In this document: piece after piece, positions 35,844 to 44,052 of the stretch
Position numbering within the stretch: the stretch's first letter is position 1
How the letters are laid out: every line of letters starts with the position of its first letter
From: Fimbriimonadaceae bacterium
Lineage (GTDB): Bacteria; Armatimonadota; Fimbriimonadia; Fimbriimonadales; Fimbriimonadaceae
Reading direction: 5' to 3'
Assembly: GCA_023957775.1 (NCBI GenBank)
Contig: JAMLGR010000014.1
Location: 55,392 to 119,391 of the forward strand
DNA: 64,000 bases
The notes under the pieces: generated by a model
What the model saw: the letters and a program-made list of their open reading frames with translations, nothing else
Database searches by the model: none
What the model was told of the DNA's origin: nothing
Position numbers and translations under genes: made by a program

Positions 35844-36269
35844 TCAGTCTACCGGAGGGCCCGAGGTCCTCTTGAAGACCCTCAGCGGCAACGGATCCAC
35901 GCCCTGGGGAGGAGGCACGGGCTTCATGCGGAGGGTGTCGCCCCCGTCGATCGTGAACTCCCGGGGTTCGAACCGGTAGCTGACGCTCACCAGATCGGTC
36001 TGTTTGCCCAACTTGATCGCCTCGTCCATCGCCTTGAGGTTGACGGCGTCCAGCGACTGGCCGTCGTACGATTCCGGCTGGACGTAGACCGTGTTGCCCA
36101 CCTTCGCATACGTTCCGGCCAGGGTGTGGCCCTCCTCTTCCAGGGAGAACGTCTTGTCCTTGGTCAGCGATAGCCGCACGTTGCCGTCCGCCCATTCTCC
36201 CGCGAGGTCGATGGGGGGTGCTTGGCAACCGACGAGGAGCAGCAGGAGGGGGCACAATCGGCGCAACAT
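35844..36269 (-). CDS. Predicted lipoprotein, function unknown
   Basis: 141 aa. A lipoprotein signal peptide ends at the lipobox LLVGC (C15), followed by QAPPIDLAGEWADG. The mature part looks like a small beta-barrel or lipocalin-like sheet (GEWADGNVRLSLTKDKTFSLEEEGHTLAGTY when read in two halves). Proteins of this G-x-W start and T-F-x-x-x-x-x-x-x-x-x-G-T-Y pattern occur in many phyla with no known role. It sits between a GT9 gene and ispH on one apparent transcript. Confidence 0.65.
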   Translation of the reverse strand: MLRRLCPLLLLLVGCQAPPIDLAGEWADGNVRLSLTKDKTFSLEEEGHTLAGTYAKVGNTVYVQPESYDGQSLDAVNLKAMDEAIKLGKQTDLVSVSYRFEPREFTIDGGDTLRMKPVPPPQGVDPLPLRVFKRTSGPPVD

Positions 36270-36299
36270 GCCCCTATAGTAACAGGATCGGACCGATCG

Positions 36300-37247
36300 T
36301 TAGAGCGCGGCGATCGCCGGGGACGTCAGGCATGCGGCGACCAGGGATTCGACCGAGATCTTCGCCATGTCCCCGCCCGGCGCCACCAGGACGCGGTGGG
36401 GCGGGTGCCGGTGGGCCCACTTCTCGGGGGGATTGGGTCCGAAAACGGTCGCCGTGGGGCACCCCAGGGCCGCCGCGATGTGCATCAGGCCGGTGTCGGC
36501 ACCCGCCATGACGTTGAGATTCGCCAGCACGCCCATCGCTTCGCGCAACGTGATCGCGCCGACCAGGTTGACGACCGGCACGCCGGCGAGCGTGGCGACC
36601 TCGTCCGCGGTGGCGCGCTCCTCCCGCCCTCCGAGCAGCACGACTTTGACACCCTGCGCGTGCAGCTTCCTCAACGAGTCGGCCGAAGTCTCCACGGGCA
36701 GACGTTTCGACTCGTAACGGGCGCCGGGCTGGACGCCAACCGTCGCGCCGCGGCAAAGCTCCAACCCGGCGGCTCGTTCGGCTTCGGTCACCCGAAGGCT
36801 TGGGCGGCAGTCCGGCACGGGGCCGACGATCGATCGCAAAAGCTCCAGCCCGCACTCCGCTTCCGGCGACAGGTCGCCGTAGGGAACGGAGTGGGTCAGG
36901 AGCCATGAGCGGGCATCGGTCCGGTGCCCCGCCCGGATGGGTACGCCGCCCGCCCAGGCACCCAGCGCGGACCGGAAGCTGCGGTTGAGCACAATCACGG
37001 CATCGGGACGCAGGGTTCGCAGCAGGCGCCCGGCCCGAACGGGTCCCCAGAAGCCCTGCTCGGGCCCCGACGGGAGGAATGCAAGCGAGTCGCTCCGGTC
37101 TTGGAGAAGCTCCTGTACCGAGGGGCCCGCCAGTACCGTCACGCGCTCGGATCGTGCGGCCAGGGCGTCGAGCAGCGGGGTCGCCATGACGGCGTCCCCG
37201 AGATAGCCGGGCTTCATCCAAACCAGCACGTGTCTAAAGCGCGTCAT
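36300..37247 (-). CDS. Glycosyltransferase family 9 (heptosyltransferase-like) protein 1
   Basis: 315 aa with the GT-B fold of ADP-heptose:LPS heptosyltransferases. N-terminal VLVWMKPGYLGDAVMATPLLDAL has the K-P-x-x-L-G-D catalytic loop; the C-terminal donor site includes TVGVQPGARYESKRLP and GADTGLMHIAAALGCPTATVFGPNPPEKW. It would add a sugar to an outer-surface polysaccharide or lipid; the acceptor is unknown. It overlaps the next GT9 gene by 14 bases, so the two were probably built by duplication and act in one pathway. Confidence 0.85.
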   Translation of the reverse strand: MTRFRHVLVWMKPGYLGDAVMATPLLDALAARSERVTVLAGPSVQELLQDRSDSLAFLPSGPEQGFWGPVRAGRLLRTLRPDAVIVLNRSFRSALGAWAGGVPIRAGHRTDARSWLLTHSVPYGDLSPEAECGLELLRSIVGPVPDCRPSLRVTEAERAAGLELCRGATVGVQPGARYESKRLPVETSADSLRKLHAQGVKVVLLGGREERATADEVATLAGVPVVNLVGAITLREAMGVLANLNVMAGADTGLMHIAAALGCPTATVFGPNPPEKWAHRHPPHRVLVAPGGDMAKISVESLVAACLTSPAIAAL

Positions 37248-38241
37248 TCACTGCCCCCACGACTCGAGACGGTTCGATGGACGCGACTGCGTCTCCGCTC
37301 TCCGGAACGAGCGCGCGAACGTTGGGCGCCGGGGGACACCAGAGTCGGTGGATTCCCTCGCGGAACAGCCCGATGGTCGGAGTCGCCGTGGCCGCGGCGA
37401 GGTGCAGGATTCCGTTGTCGAGCGTCAGCACCGCGCGGGCCTTCCCGAGGGCGCCGACGACTTGCGGAAGGGTGAATGCTCCCCTCAAGTCGCTTGCCAG
37501 ACCGCGATCGATCACCACGTCCTCCACGGTGCCACCCTTCCAGTATCGCCCCTGAGAGGCCTTCGGCGCACCAAGGACGCCGATGCTCACTCCCCGCTGC
37601 TTCAGTTGGGCAAGCGCCTCCAGCCATCGAGCCTCGGGCCAGAGCTTCTCGGGCAGACTCGCCGAGCAGGCAACGAGCACGTCGGGCACGGGGCGGGTTG
37701 GGGAGGCGGAGGGAACACGGTAAGGCGGTATGGGGCCGTCGAAGTACGCCAATCGGCAGAAGATCTCGCCGATGAAGCCGGTTTGCAGCATGGGGAAGCG
37801 CGCGGGGAGGTTTTCGGCGACCCACTGGGTGTCTCGCCAAAGGTCGCCGCGGGATCCGGCTTCGAACGGGAGCTCGCCGCGGCCGTCCGGCGCAAGGCAA
37901 GGGCCGACGATCCGGGCACCCTCGCCGATGAGCGAGGCAAACGCCGCGGAGTGGGGTGTTTGTTCGAGGTTGACCACCACGTCGAAAGGGAGGTCGTCCC
38001 GCACGCTTTCGTAGGCGCTTTGGAGGGAGGAGCCGTGAAGGGGAAAGGTGCGATCGGGCAGATCGCTTGCGTCCTCGAGTTCGCGGGTGCGGACCCCGCC
38101 GAAGTAGTGGAGCGACGCAGGCTTCGTTTCGCGAATGCGTTGGAGGAGGGGGGTGGCCACCACGAAGTTGCCGATCGCGTCGTTGGCGAGCACGGCGACC
38201 CGCCAACCGTTCTGCCAGGCATCGTCCGTGAACCGGCGCAC
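37234..38241 (-). CDS. Glycosyltransferase family 9 protein 2
   Basis: 335 aa from GTG 38241. GT9 features: VAVLANDAIGNFVVATPLLQRI (N replaces the catalytic-loop Asp: A-I-G-N instead of L-G-D), VLVACSASLPEKLWPEARW, and LTLDNGILHLAAATATPTIGLF. Compared with neighbour 1, the donor-site D-T-G is D-N-G. The frame stays open to 38325, and ATG 38277 is possible. That start would overlap the start of the divergent transporter gene, so the GTG is preferred. First gene of the leftward run to the MinD-like ATPase. Confidence 0.78.
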   Translation of the reverse strand: MRRFTDDAWQNGWRVAVLANDAIGNFVVATPLLQRIRETKPASLHYFGGVRTRELEDASDLPDRTFPLHGSSLQSAYESVRDDLPFDVVVNLEQTPHSAAFASLIGEGARIVGPCLAPDGRGELPFEAGSRGDLWRDTQWVAENLPARFPMLQTGFIGEIFCRLAYFDGPIPPYRVPSASPTRPVPDVLVACSASLPEKLWPEARWLEALAQLKQRGVSIGVLGAPKASQGRYWKGGTVEDVVIDRGLASDLRGAFTLPQVVGALGKARAVLTLDNGILHLAAATATPTIGLFREGIHRLWCPPAPNVRALVPESGDAVASIEPSRVVGAVNDAL

Positions 38242-38275
38242 GTTAGCGAGTGTATCCCATGCAACAATGCCATCC

Positions 38276-39439
38276 ATGCACCGGCGCGTGTGGCACTTGG
38301 GCTGGATCAGCTTCTTTGCAGACATCTCCTCCGAGATGGCTTACCCGGCGATTCCGTTGTTCCTCAAGAACGTGTTGAAGGCGCCGGTGGCCGCGATCGG
38401 GTTGGTCGAGGGCGTCGCCGAGGCCCTGGTAAGCATCATGAAGGGCTTGTCGGGAATTCACTCCGACCGTTCGGGCCGCCGCACCCCGTACCTGCAGTGG
38501 GGATACGGTCTGAGCGCGCTGGGCAAACCGATGATCGCTTTGGCGACCGTATGGCCGATGGTGCTGCTTGCACGGGTCACGGACCGTTTGGGAAAGGGCA
38601 TCCGGACGCCAGCGCGCGATGCCCTGCTTGCCGACACGGTGGACGCTTCGCGACGGGGGGAGGCCTTCGGCATTCACCGGGCGATGGACACCGCCGGTGC
38701 CCTCGTCGGGGTCCTGCTGGCGCTGGCCCTGCTGTACTGGATGCCCGACGGCTACCGGACGCTCTTCCTCTTGGCGGCGATCCCGGGAGCCATCTCGGTG
38801 GTGCTGACCCTTCGGCTCACCGAGGCAACGCCGGTCGAAGACCCCGAAACCGGAGAACCGGCACCTCGGCCCGCCCCGATCTCCGTGCGGGACCTTCCAC
38901 GAGGTTATTGGCGGGCCCTGGCACTGGCCATCGTGTTCGCACTGGGCAACAGCAGCGACACTTTCCTGCTGCTTCGCGCGCAAAATCTTGGCTACTCGGC
39001 CGCCGCCGCGATCGGCGCGTACGCCCTCTACAACGTCACGTACGCGTTGTTGAGTCGGCCGATGGGGCTGCTGAGCGATCGATTGGGGCGCTGGAGGGTT
39101 CTCGGCGCCGGTTGGCTGGTCTACGCCGGCGTCTACGTCGGGTTCGCCACGCTGGGCGCCCATGCGGTGTGGCCGTTGTTCGCGGTGTACGGCATCTACA
39201 TGGGCTTTACCGACGGGGTCGGGAAAGCGCTTGTGGCGGATCACGCGCCCGCGGGATCGAGGGGTACGGCGCTTGGTTTCTTCTACTTTGCGAGCGGCTT
39301 CGCGACGCTCGCGTCAAGCTTGATTGCGGGTCTGTTGTGGGATCGGATCGGGGCGGCCGCTCCGTTCTGGTTCGGCGCCGCGTGCGCGGTCGTGGCCGCC
39401 GCCCTGATCCCAGTGACCCGTCCGCGGGCGATGGTATAA
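38276..39439 (+). CDS. Major facilitator superfamily transporter
   Basis: 387 aa with about 11-12 membrane helices. Typical signatures: WISFFADISSEMAYPAIPLFL at helix 1, GLSGIHSDRSGRRTPY (the loop 2-3 G-x-x-S-D-R-x-G-R-R motif), RLGKGIRTPARDALLAD in the loop after helix 4, and a second-half repeat PMGLLSDRLGRW. The R-x-G-K-G-I-R-T-P-A-R-D element is common in one bacterial MFS subgroup of unknown substrate. Being 12 bp upstream of a sugar kinase and murQ, it may import or recycle wall sugars (inference). ATG 38267 is an alternative start. Confidence 0.82.
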   Translation: MHRRVWHLGWISFFADISSEMAYPAIPLFLKNVLKAPVAAIGLVEGVAEALVSIMKGLSGIHSDRSGRRTPYLQWGYGLSALGKPMIALATVWPMVLLARVTDRLGKGIRTPARDALLADTVDASRRGEAFGIHRAMDTAGALVGVLLALALLYWMPDGYRTLFLLAAIPGAISVVLTLRLTEATPVEDPETGEPAPRPAPISVRDLPRGYWRALALAIVFALGNSSDTFLLLRAQNLGYSAAAAIGAYALYNVTYALLSRPMGLLSDRLGRWRVLGAGWLVYAGVYVGFATLGAHAVWPLFAVYGIYMGFTDGVGKALVADHAPAGSRGTALGFFYFASGFATLASSLIAGLLWDRIGAAAPFWFGAACAVVAAALIPVTRPRAMV

Positions 39440-39451
39440 CCGACGCGACTC

Positions 39452-40345
39452 GTGGCTGTCTTTTTGGGTTTGGATTGCGGAGGGTCCTCATGCCGCGCCG
39501 TCGCGGTGGATGGGGAGGGTTCCGTGCTGTTCCAAGGCCAATCGGGTCCGGCCAACATCCTCTCGACGCCGCGCGGCCGCCTACGAACCAACCTGCGCAG
39601 CGCGGTCGACGGGTGCCCGCCGGCGGACGTCGTCTGCGGCTGCTTCGCGGGTTTGCTCACCGACACCGACCGATCCCTCGCCCGGTCTTTGCTTTTGGAG
39701 CTCTTTCCCGACGCCACGATTCGATGCGAGCCGGACTATGTCGCCGCCCTGCTCGCGTGTCCGGAGGGCACCGACGTTTGCGTGATCTCGGGAACGGGGT
39801 CGGTGATCTGTTCGCTGGAGGGCGGGGCGATCCGGAAATCGGGCGGGCGCGGGTTCCTCTTGGGCAACCCGGGTTCGGCCTACGCTTTCGGCCGCGATGC
39901 GATCCGCTGCTACCTCCAGAAGGGCGAAGGGGCCGTGGGCGGCCACCTGCTCAGGGAACTCGACCGCCGATTCGACAGTCGGAGCGAGAACGACGTCGTT
40001 GCGGCCGTCCACCGCAGCGGCACGCCGGCCGCCGTCTTGGCGCGCTTTGCATCCCCCTGGGGCCGCGACGCGGCCGAGGGGAATCTTTGCGCGATCGAGA
40101 GCGTTAGGAAGGGGACTGGCCGCCTTGCCCGCCAAACGGCCGAACACATCGCGCGGTTCGTTCCGGGCGCCGGAACGGTTCGGATTTGTCTGGCCGGCGG
40201 TCTTTGGAGCGGGCCTTCGATCTACCGAGAATGTTTCGAGGAGGCGCTCGCCGCGGCGATCGCGCCCCGGGAAGCCGTGGTCGCCAAGATCGAACAACCG
40301 CCCGTGCGCGGCGCCGTGCGGCTTGCAATGGAAACCAAACAATGA
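39452..40345 (+). CDS. BadF/BadG-type sugar kinase (N-acetylglucosamine kinase-like)
   Basis: 297 aa of the ASKHA ATPase fold: phosphate-1 loop FLGLDCGGSSCRAVAVDGEG (4-23), GQSGPANILS, CEPDYVAALLACPEGTDVCVISGTGSVIC (phosphate-2 in the SGTGS part), GGRGFLLGNPGSAYAFGRDA, and the adenosine motif ICLAGGLWSG. BadF-type kinases phosphorylate GlcNAc or MurNAc. Overlapping murQ by 4 bases (ATGA) strongly suggests a role in making MurNAc-6-P or GlcNAc-6-P for recycling. GTG start. Confidence 0.85.
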   Translation: MAVFLGLDCGGSSCRAVAVDGEGSVLFQGQSGPANILSTPRGRLRTNLRSAVDGCPPADVVCGCFAGLLTDTDRSLARSLLLELFPDATIRCEPDYVAALLACPEGTDVCVISGTGSVICSLEGGAIRKSGGRGFLLGNPGSAYAFGRDAIRCYLQKGEGAVGGHLLRELDRRFDSRSENDVVAAVHRSGTPAAVLARFASPWGRDAAEGNLCAIESVRKGTGRLARQTAEHIARFVPGAGTVRICLAGGLWSGPSIYRECFEEALAAAIAPREAVVAKIEQPPVRGAVRLAMETKQ

Positions 40346-41178
40346 GCACAGAGTCTCGCAACCCCCGTTCCTTCGGCCTCGACAAGATGAGCGCCCCTGA
40401 GATCGTCCGCCTGATGAACGAGGAGGAGTATTCGGTGCTCAACGCGCTTCAGCGTGCCGAGGCCCAGCTTGCAGAGGCGGCCGAGAAGGTCGCCGAGGCG
40501 TTTATGAACGGCAACCGCACGATCTATGTGGGAGCCGGAACGAGCGGACGGATCGCTGCGATGGATGCGGCCGAGATGCCCCCCACCTTCGGCATCGAGC
40601 CCGACCGGTTCATCGCGTTGATCGCGGGCGGATCTAGCGCGGGCGGCGTCGCGATCGAGGATGCGGAGGACGACGAGCACGCCGCGATCGTCGCCCTGAA
40701 CGCCTTGAACGTGGACCGGGGAGACGTGGTGATCGGACTGGCAGCCAGCGGTCGGACTCCCTACGTGCTTTCGGCCGTGCGCCACGCCAACCAGAAGGGA
40801 ATCTGGACCTGCGGCATCGTAAACAACTCCGACACGCCGCTTGCTCAGACCGCAGACCTCGGCATCTTGTTGCGCACCGGTCCCGAAGTGCTCACCGGCT
40901 CGACGCGGCTCAAGGCGGGAACCGCGCAGAAACTCGCGCTGAACCGGATCAGCACCGCGGCGATGGTGCTCGCCGGGAAGGTGGTCGAGAACCTGATGGT
41001 CGATGTGAAGGCCAAGAACGCCAAGCTCAAGGAGCGGTGCGTCCGCATCGTGCGCGATCTGACGACCTGCACGATCGACGAGGCGTGGGCGCTGTTGGAG
41101 CAGAACGAGTGGAGCATCCGCGCAGTGCTCGAGCACCTCAAGCAGGCCGCCCCCACCTCGCACGCCTTCGAGAGCTAG
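40342..41178 (+). CDS. murQ: N-acetylmuramic acid 6-phosphate etherase
   Basis: A 278-aa SIS-domain lyase that splits the lactyl ether of MurNAc-6-P to GlcNAc-6-P, the key step of muropeptide recycling. Seen: N-terminal RNPRSFGLDKMS, YVGAGTSGRIAAMDAAEMPPTF with the catalytic Glu, ALIAGGSSAGGVAIEDAEDD, GLAASGRTPYVLSA, and GPEVLTGSTRLKAGTAQKLALN. Somewhat shorter at the C-terminus than E. coli MurQ. It forms a unit with the kinase and probably the transporter upstream. Confidence 0.94.
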   Translation: MSTESRNPRSFGLDKMSAPEIVRLMNEEEYSVLNALQRAEAQLAEAAEKVAEAFMNGNRTIYVGAGTSGRIAAMDAAEMPPTFGIEPDRFIALIAGGSSAGGVAIEDAEDDEHAAIVALNALNVDRGDVVIGLAASGRTPYVLSAVRHANQKGIWTCGIVNNSDTPLAQTADLGILLRTGPEVLTGSTRLKAGTAQKLALNRISTAAMVLAGKVVENLMVDVKAKNAKLKERCVRIVRDLTTCTIDEAWALLEQNEWSIRAVLEHLKQAAPTSHAFES

Positions 41179-41279
41179 CACGGTGTTTCGCCGCGCGCGA
41201 CCCAGGGCAACCGTCGGCGGCCTCTTCGAAGTCGTTCTTCAGCACCCTGCCAGGCCGATCAACCGGCGTGCGGACGCCC

Positions 41280-41303
41280 GGCCCGCTGGAGACTCTGCGG
41301 GCC
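41280..41303. terminator. Weak two-way hairpin between murQ and a PEP-CTERM gene
   Basis: GGCCCGC (41280-41286) pairs with GCGGGCC (41297-41303) around a 10-base loop, in the 137-bp space between convergent genes. No U-run, so only a possible end signal. Confidence 0.3.
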
Positions 41304-41315
41304 AGGCGAGAATCA

Positions 41316-42203
41316 TCAGACCCGTTTCCGCCTCTTGGCTGCGAGGCTCCCCACGCCCAGAATCAGGGCCGCGAATGTCGCAGGCTCGGGGACCGGGGTC
41401 ACGACCACGGTGTGGGCATCCCGGGTCATGAAGTCTGTGTCGCCGATGTTCCGGCCGCCCATCGCGCGCAGGTAGAACTCGGCTTGGCCGGGCAGCGCCG
41501 CCGAGTCCGCCGTGTACTGAACCGAGTCCCCTTCCCACACTTCGCCGGGATTAAGGATACGGTTGAAGTCGGAAGAGGTCGGCCAGGTCCCGAAGGAGGA
41601 GAGCGACACGTTGGTGGTCGCAGGGCCATAGGTGATGGCCGCCCAAGACCAGATCGGTTCACTGCCGTTGGTGAGCCTCCAGCGGTAGGGGAGCGTCGTG
41701 CCGCCAGGTACCACGCTTTGGGTGGGATTCAGAACTTCGCCGACGAGGCCGCCATAGCCGTCGTGCACGTCGAAGGCGAGGTCGCTCGAAGCCAGAACCT
41801 CGTTGGCGCTGACGTCGGCTCCTCCACGGAGAGTGACGGTTCCCGTGCGCAGGCCCGTGGTCAGATCGGGTTCATTCTCGAGCCCGATCACGAACAAGCC
41901 ATCTAAGAAGAAGGGGTTCACGGCCTCGTTGTCGCCAAACTCGGTTCCGAAGAGGTTGTTGAGCGGCCCTGAGGGATCGATGCGGATGTCGGTCCAGTCG
42001 CCTCCCGTGGGCGTAAAGTCGAACGAGTTGATGAAGAGCGAACCACCGGAGTGGTTCTCGATGGTGCCACCGTAGGGCACCGTGTTGCCCTGCCACCGGT
42101 CCGCGCCAGGAGTGGTCCCGTGTCGGGGATCGAGGTTGAAGGTCAGTTGGGCACCCGCCACGGCCGAGGCCGAACAGACGAGCATTAGGGTCCAGATTCG
42201 CAT
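41316..42203 (-). CDS. PEP-CTERM secreted protein, function unknown (1)
   Basis: 295 aa. Signal peptide about 1-18 (MRIWTLMLVCSASAVAGAQ). The middle is beta-rich, with no motif I recognise. The C-terminus is a complete PEP-CTERM sorting signal: VPEPATFAALILGVGSLAAKR, then KRV, that is, the P-E-P, a membrane helix and a basic end. Such proteins are processed by exosortase and often sit in biofilm or surface material; no exosortase is in the window. AGGAGG lies 10-11 bases before the ATG at 42203. Confidence 0.8.
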   Translation of the reverse strand: MRIWTLMLVCSASAVAGAQLTFNLDPRHGTTPGADRWQGNTVPYGGTIENHSGGSLFINSFDFTPTGGDWTDIRIDPSGPLNNLFGTEFGDNEAVNPFFLDGLFVIGLENEPDLTTGLRTGTVTLRGGADVSANEVLASSDLAFDVHDGYGGLVGEVLNPTQSVVPGGTTLPYRWRLTNGSEPIWSWAAITYGPATTNVSLSSFGTWPTSSDFNRILNPGEVWEGDSVQYTADSAALPGQAEFYLRAMGGRNIGDTDFMTRDAHTVVVTPVPEPATFAALILGVGSLAAKRRKRV

Positions 42204-42438
42204 GAGGAAATCGCCTCCTGCGTGAATCGTAGCCAAAGCCGACTCGCACTGCAATGACAAGCGATCACGACCGGCAAAAAAACCTGAACGAAAGTGGCAG
42301 CCTCGTGCGGCGAGTGCGCACAAGTGGCCCGCAAATGTCGCCCGGAAGTATGGAACTACTCATCGATGCGTTATGCGGGGCGGGCTTTGCGACAATGCCT
42401 TCAGAGGGTGTCGCATGACTGTTGTGCCGGGCGACCGG

Positions 42439-42465
42439 CGCCACGCCTTCTAGACGGGCGTCACC
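42439..42465. repeat. Diverged REP-like hairpin (copy 4)
   Basis: GCGCCACGCC-TTCTA-GACGGGCGTCAC is recognisably the same element, but the stem is damaged (TTCTAGACGGG for CGCTGGACGGG). It lies in the 559-bp space 42204-42762. This also holds the promoter and structured leader of the downstream hom gene; I see no gene in it. Confidence 0.6.
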
Positions 42466-42527
42466 CTCGGTGCCTGGCCTGGTTTCGGAAGGTGCCGCCT
42501 GCGAATCGCACGGGACTCGCCCTTGGG

Positions 42528-42557
42528 TTGTGATTTACGCCCCGCGTCGGACATAAT
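42528..42557 (+). promoter_or_regulatory. Promoter ahead of the hom leader
   Basis: TTGTGA (42528-42533), 18 bp, CATAAT (42552-42557). Transcription would start near 42564 and give a leader of about 200 bases before the hom start codon. Confidence 0.55.
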
Positions 42558-42563
42558 GGCCCT

Positions 42564-42743
42564 TCGAGGAGCATGGTGTTCATCCACTTTCTAGACATGA
42601 TGATGCCTGGCGCCACGCGAGACGTGGCGTAACCGTTCATGCTCCCCACCGTGAGATTTGGGCCACCCTGAGCCGATGCCGTCTTAGCAACCCTTCCTGA
42701 AACAACAGGTCGTCACCCGCGCGTGTGGGAGGCGGCTTTTTTT
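42564..42743 (+). promoter_or_regulatory. Structured leader with terminator-like end upstream of hom (possible riboswitch or attenuator)
   Basis: Three stems can be read. GGAGCATG (42568-42575) pairs with CATGCTCC (42638-42645) and encloses a perfect hairpin CGCCACG-CGAGA-CGTGGCG (42611-42629). CCTG (42696-42699) pairs with CAGG (42706-42709), directly after AGCAACCC. The leader ends in GGCGGC followed by seven T (42737-42743). GGCGGC can pair with GCCGTC at 42678-42683, which suggests competing folds. In front of methionine-pathway genes a SAM sensor would be expected. GCAACC is part of the SAM-I core, but the rest does not fit that consensus, so the ligand is left open. Confidence 0.45.
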
Positions 42744-42762
42744 GTGGGTTCGGAAGGTGAAT

Positions 42763-44052
42763 GTGAAGGAAGTTCGAGTCGGATTGATGGGATGTGGGGT
42801 TGTGGGCTCGGCCCTGGCGGAGATTCTGTGCGAGGAGCACGCGGTGATCGCGGCCTCTTCCGGCGTTCGCCTGCGGCTGGGCAAGACGTTGGTGCGGGAC
42901 GTGGCCAAGGTGCGGCACGGGGCTGCGGAGCGGCTGGTGCTCACGGATTGCCTCGACGTCGCGCTGGAAGATCGCCAGGAGATCGTGGTGGAGCTGATCG
43001 GCGGCGACGACGTCGCGTTGCGCGCCGTTCGGAGAAGCCTCCGAGCGGGGAAGAACGTGGTGACCGCGAACAAGGTGATCCTTGCGCGCTATGGGGAACA
43101 GTTGGCGGAGCTGGCGCACCGCAAGGGGTGCTCGCTGGCATACGAGGCCAGCGTCGGCTCCTGCATTCCCGTGCTCCAATCGCTGGACCACACACTGGCT
43201 TCGGAGCGCTTCTCGGCACTCGCCGGGATCCTCAACGGCACGTGCAACTACATCCTCACCCGCATGGAGAGGGACGGGCTCGGGTACGAGGACGCGGTTC
43301 GGGAGGCCCAGAAGAAGGGGCTTGCCGAGGCCGATCCGGCGGCCGACGTCTCGGGCTCCGACGCGGCTTGCAAGCTGGTGATTCTCGCGCGGAAGGCGTT
43401 CAACGCCTCGCTCAGACCCGCCGACGTGCCGACGGAGGGAATCGAGAGCGTCTCCGCCCGGGACCTGGCGTTCGCCAAGACGTTCGGCTGCGCGATCCGG
43501 CTCCTGGCCACCGCGCGCCGCTCCGCCGCAGGCCTGGAGCTTCGCGTCGGCCCCCACCTCGTGCCGTTCGACCACCCGTTCGCCACGGTGCGCAACGAGT
43601 CCAACGCGATGCAGCTCGACGGCGACTCCGTGGGACGCCTGTTCTTCGCGGGACCGGGTGCGGGCGCCAAACCCACCGCACGTGCCGTGCTGGGCGACAT
43701 CCTCAGCATCGCGACGGGCGAGCGGGACTGTGTCCCCGGCCGAAGGTCTCTGGACCTGGAGCGGCCCCTCTTTCGCCCAGCCGCGGACGCGGAGAACCGC
43801 TATTACCTGCGCCTCTCGTTCGACGACCAGCCGCACGTGCTGGCCGGGGCCACGCGCATCTTGGACGCCTGTGGCGTGGAGGTGCACCGAGTCGAGGCCC
43901 TGGGCGCGGGGCACGGCGACATCGTCTTTCTGACCCACTCGACCACCCGGGGACGGATCCAGTCCGCCCTCGCCCGACTCAAGAGACTGCGGTTCCTCAG
44001 CGAAGCGGCCCGCGCATTCCCCGTCTACGACGATCAAGGAGATCCATCATGA
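42763..44052 (+). CDS. hom: Homoserine dehydrogenase with C-terminal ACT domain
   Basis: 429 aa; reduces aspartate semialdehyde to homoserine on the path to methionine and threonine. NAD(P) loop GLMGCGVVGSALAEIL (7-22), NKVILARYG, YEASVGSCIPVLQSLDHTL, GILNGTCNYILTRME, EADPAADVSGSDAACKLVILAR (with the catalytic Lys) and ESNAMQLDGD. An ACT domain (about 345-425, YYLRLSFDDQPHVLAGATRIL) suggests feedback control by an amino acid. GTG 42763 with GGAAGG five bases upstream; in-frame GTG 42757 and TTG 42742 are less likely. The stop overlaps the next ATG. Confidence 0.93.
   Translation: MKEVRVGLMGCGVVGSALAEILCEEHAVIAASSGVRLRLGKTLVRDVAKVRHGAAERLVLTDCLDVALEDRQEIVVELIGGDDVALRAVRRSLRAGKNVVTANKVILARYGEQLAELAHRKGCSLAYEASVGSCIPVLQSLDHTLASERFSALAGILNGTCNYILTRMERDGLGYEDAVREAQKKGLAEADPAADVSGSDAACKLVILARKAFNASLRPADVPTEGIESVSARDLAFAKTFGCAIRLLATARRSAAGLELRVGPHLVPFDHPFATVRNESNAMQLDGDSVGRLFFAGPGAGAKPTARAVLGDILSIATGERDCVPGRRSLDLERPLFRPAADAENRYYLRLSFDDQPHVLAGATRILDACGVEVHRVEALGAGHGDIVFLTHSTTRGRIQSALARLKRLRFLSEAARAFPVYDDQGDPS

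Noticed and set aside
35950..35975. tRNA T-arm-like GGGGTTCGAACC
   Set aside because: It lies inside the lipoprotein coding frame and no cloverleaf can be built around it. No tRNA was found elsewhere either.
38242..38325. Longer GT9 protein starting at 38325 or 38277
   Set aside because: The added N-terminus is antisense to the start of the transporter gene and has no family similarity. GTG 38241 leaves room for divergent promoters.
42640..42710. Canonical SAM-I riboswitch
   Set aside because: GCAACC and a following stem are present, but the kink-turn stem, the G-G-C-C-C...U-G-A part and the G-C-C-A-A-U-U-C-C part cannot be placed. Kept only as a leader of unknown class.
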